From Betaproteobacteria bacterium (GTDB lineage Bacteria > Pseudomonadota > Gammaproteobacteria > Burkholderiales > Burkholderiaceae_C), in the NCBI GenBank assembly GCA_009918225.1, contig RGEP01000114.1, forward strand, positions 1 to 6,060: a stretch of 6,060 nt of DNA, written 5' to 3'. Within the stretch, counting starts at the first letter, position 1; each line of letters starts with the position of its first letter. Positions 5,651 through 6,060 of this stretch are shown piece by piece. Under the pieces are notes generated by a model. That model saw only the letters and a program-made list of their open reading frames with translations. It was not told the DNA's origin and did not search any database. A program made the translations under genes and the position numbers.

Positions 5651-6060
5651 ATTCAACGACACGAATGTCCTTGGCTGTGCGTCGATCAGCGGCCGTGTTG
5701 GTCCTGTTGGCCACGGCCGGCCTGGTGGCTTGTGGCAGCCCCGCCAAACGAACCGTCGTGGTCGAAGACCGTCCCCTTGTCCGTACGCCGGCCACCGCTG
5801 CCGCGAGCAGCCCGCGCCCCGGTGCCATGGAATCCGCCGGCGCCACCACCAGCGGCGTGGCCTCCTCTGGCGAGTCCGCGTCCATGGCCGGCAAGCCGGG
5901 TTACTACACCGTCAAGCCCGGTGACACCCTGGTGCGCATTGGCTTGGACCACGGTCAGAACTGGCGAGACATTGCGCGGTGGAACCAGATCGAGAACGCC
6001 AACCTGATCGAGGTTGGGCAGGTGTTGCGCGTCCGTCCGGAGGCGGCTGCTTCACGGACG
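5647..6060 (+). CDS. nlpD: LysM-domain outer-membrane lipoprotein NlpD, N-terminal 138 residues
   Basis: NlpD-family lipoproteins bind peptidoglycan through LysM and carry a C-terminal LytM/M23 domain. In enterobacteria that domain is catalytically inactive and activates the amidase AmiC during cell separation. The gene runs off the right edge, so the M23 part and its catalytic status are not visible. The visible part has a basic N-terminus (MNSTTRMSLAVRR), a hydrophobic core (about 14-28) and lipobox LVAC with C29 followed by Gly-Ser, a combination consistent with outer-membrane sorting. A Ser/Ala/Pro-rich tether (about 31-84) follows. The LysM domain spans about 86-130: YYTVKPGDTL, then WRDIARWNQI and LIEVGQVLRV. 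The ATG overlaps the pcm stop as ATGA, and there is no Shine-Dalgarno. An in-frame ATG at codon 7 is a possible alternative start. Position after surE and pcm supports the name; rpoS normally follows. Confidence 0.93.
   Translation, partial: MNSTTRMSLAVRRSAAVLVLLATAGLVACGSPAKRTVVVEDRPLVRTPATAAASSPRPGAMESAGATTSGVASSGESASMAGKPGYYTVKPGDTLVRIGLDHGQNWRDIARWNQIENANLIEVGQVLRVRPEAAASRT

Overview
The window is GC-rich, densely coded DNA of a Gram-negative bacterium, most likely a betaproteobacterium of the order Burkholderiales. The reasons are the surE–pcm–nlpD gene order, the GC-rich third codon positions, the TACAAT/TAAAAT hexamers placed directly before start codons, and the style of the RND efflux and quinone oxidoreductase genes. 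Genus cannot be fixed from this sequence alone. Nearly every base lies in one of six protein genes. There are no RNA genes, mobile elements or CRISPR arrays, and no non-coding stretch longer than about 80 bases.

Left half, all on the minus strand and reading leftwards from 4001: a zinc-independent NADPH:quinone oxidoreductase of the MDR superfamily (3015-4001); a lipoprotein membrane-fusion adaptor (1591-2937); and an RND (HAE-1 type) inner-membrane efflux pump, of which the first 531 residues are present before the window edge. Adaptor and pump overlap by four bases (ATGA) and clearly form one unit, a proton-driven drug or toxicant exporter. The oxidoreductase lies 77 bases upstream of the adaptor in the same direction and may or may not share its transcript.

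Right half, on the plus strand and diverging from the oxidoreductase across a 66-base gap: surE (nucleotidase, 4068-4829), pcm (L-isoaspartyl protein methyltransferase, 4826-5650) and the beginning of nlpD (LysM lipoprotein, 5647 to window end). The three genes are joined by two successive ATGA overlaps. This is the stationary-phase and damage-survival cluster that usually leads into rpoS, so rpoS is expected just beyond the right edge.

Most of the window is ordinary. The points worth a second look are regulatory: a 9-bp stem followed by five T's inside the last codons of surE, just before pcm starts; a TACAAT hexamer spaced so that surE mRNA would begin at its own AUG; a TAAAAT hexamer a few bases before nlpD; and a roughly 54-residue Pro/Ser/Arg-rich extension at the N-terminus of Pcm. 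I found no evidence of an undescribed system.
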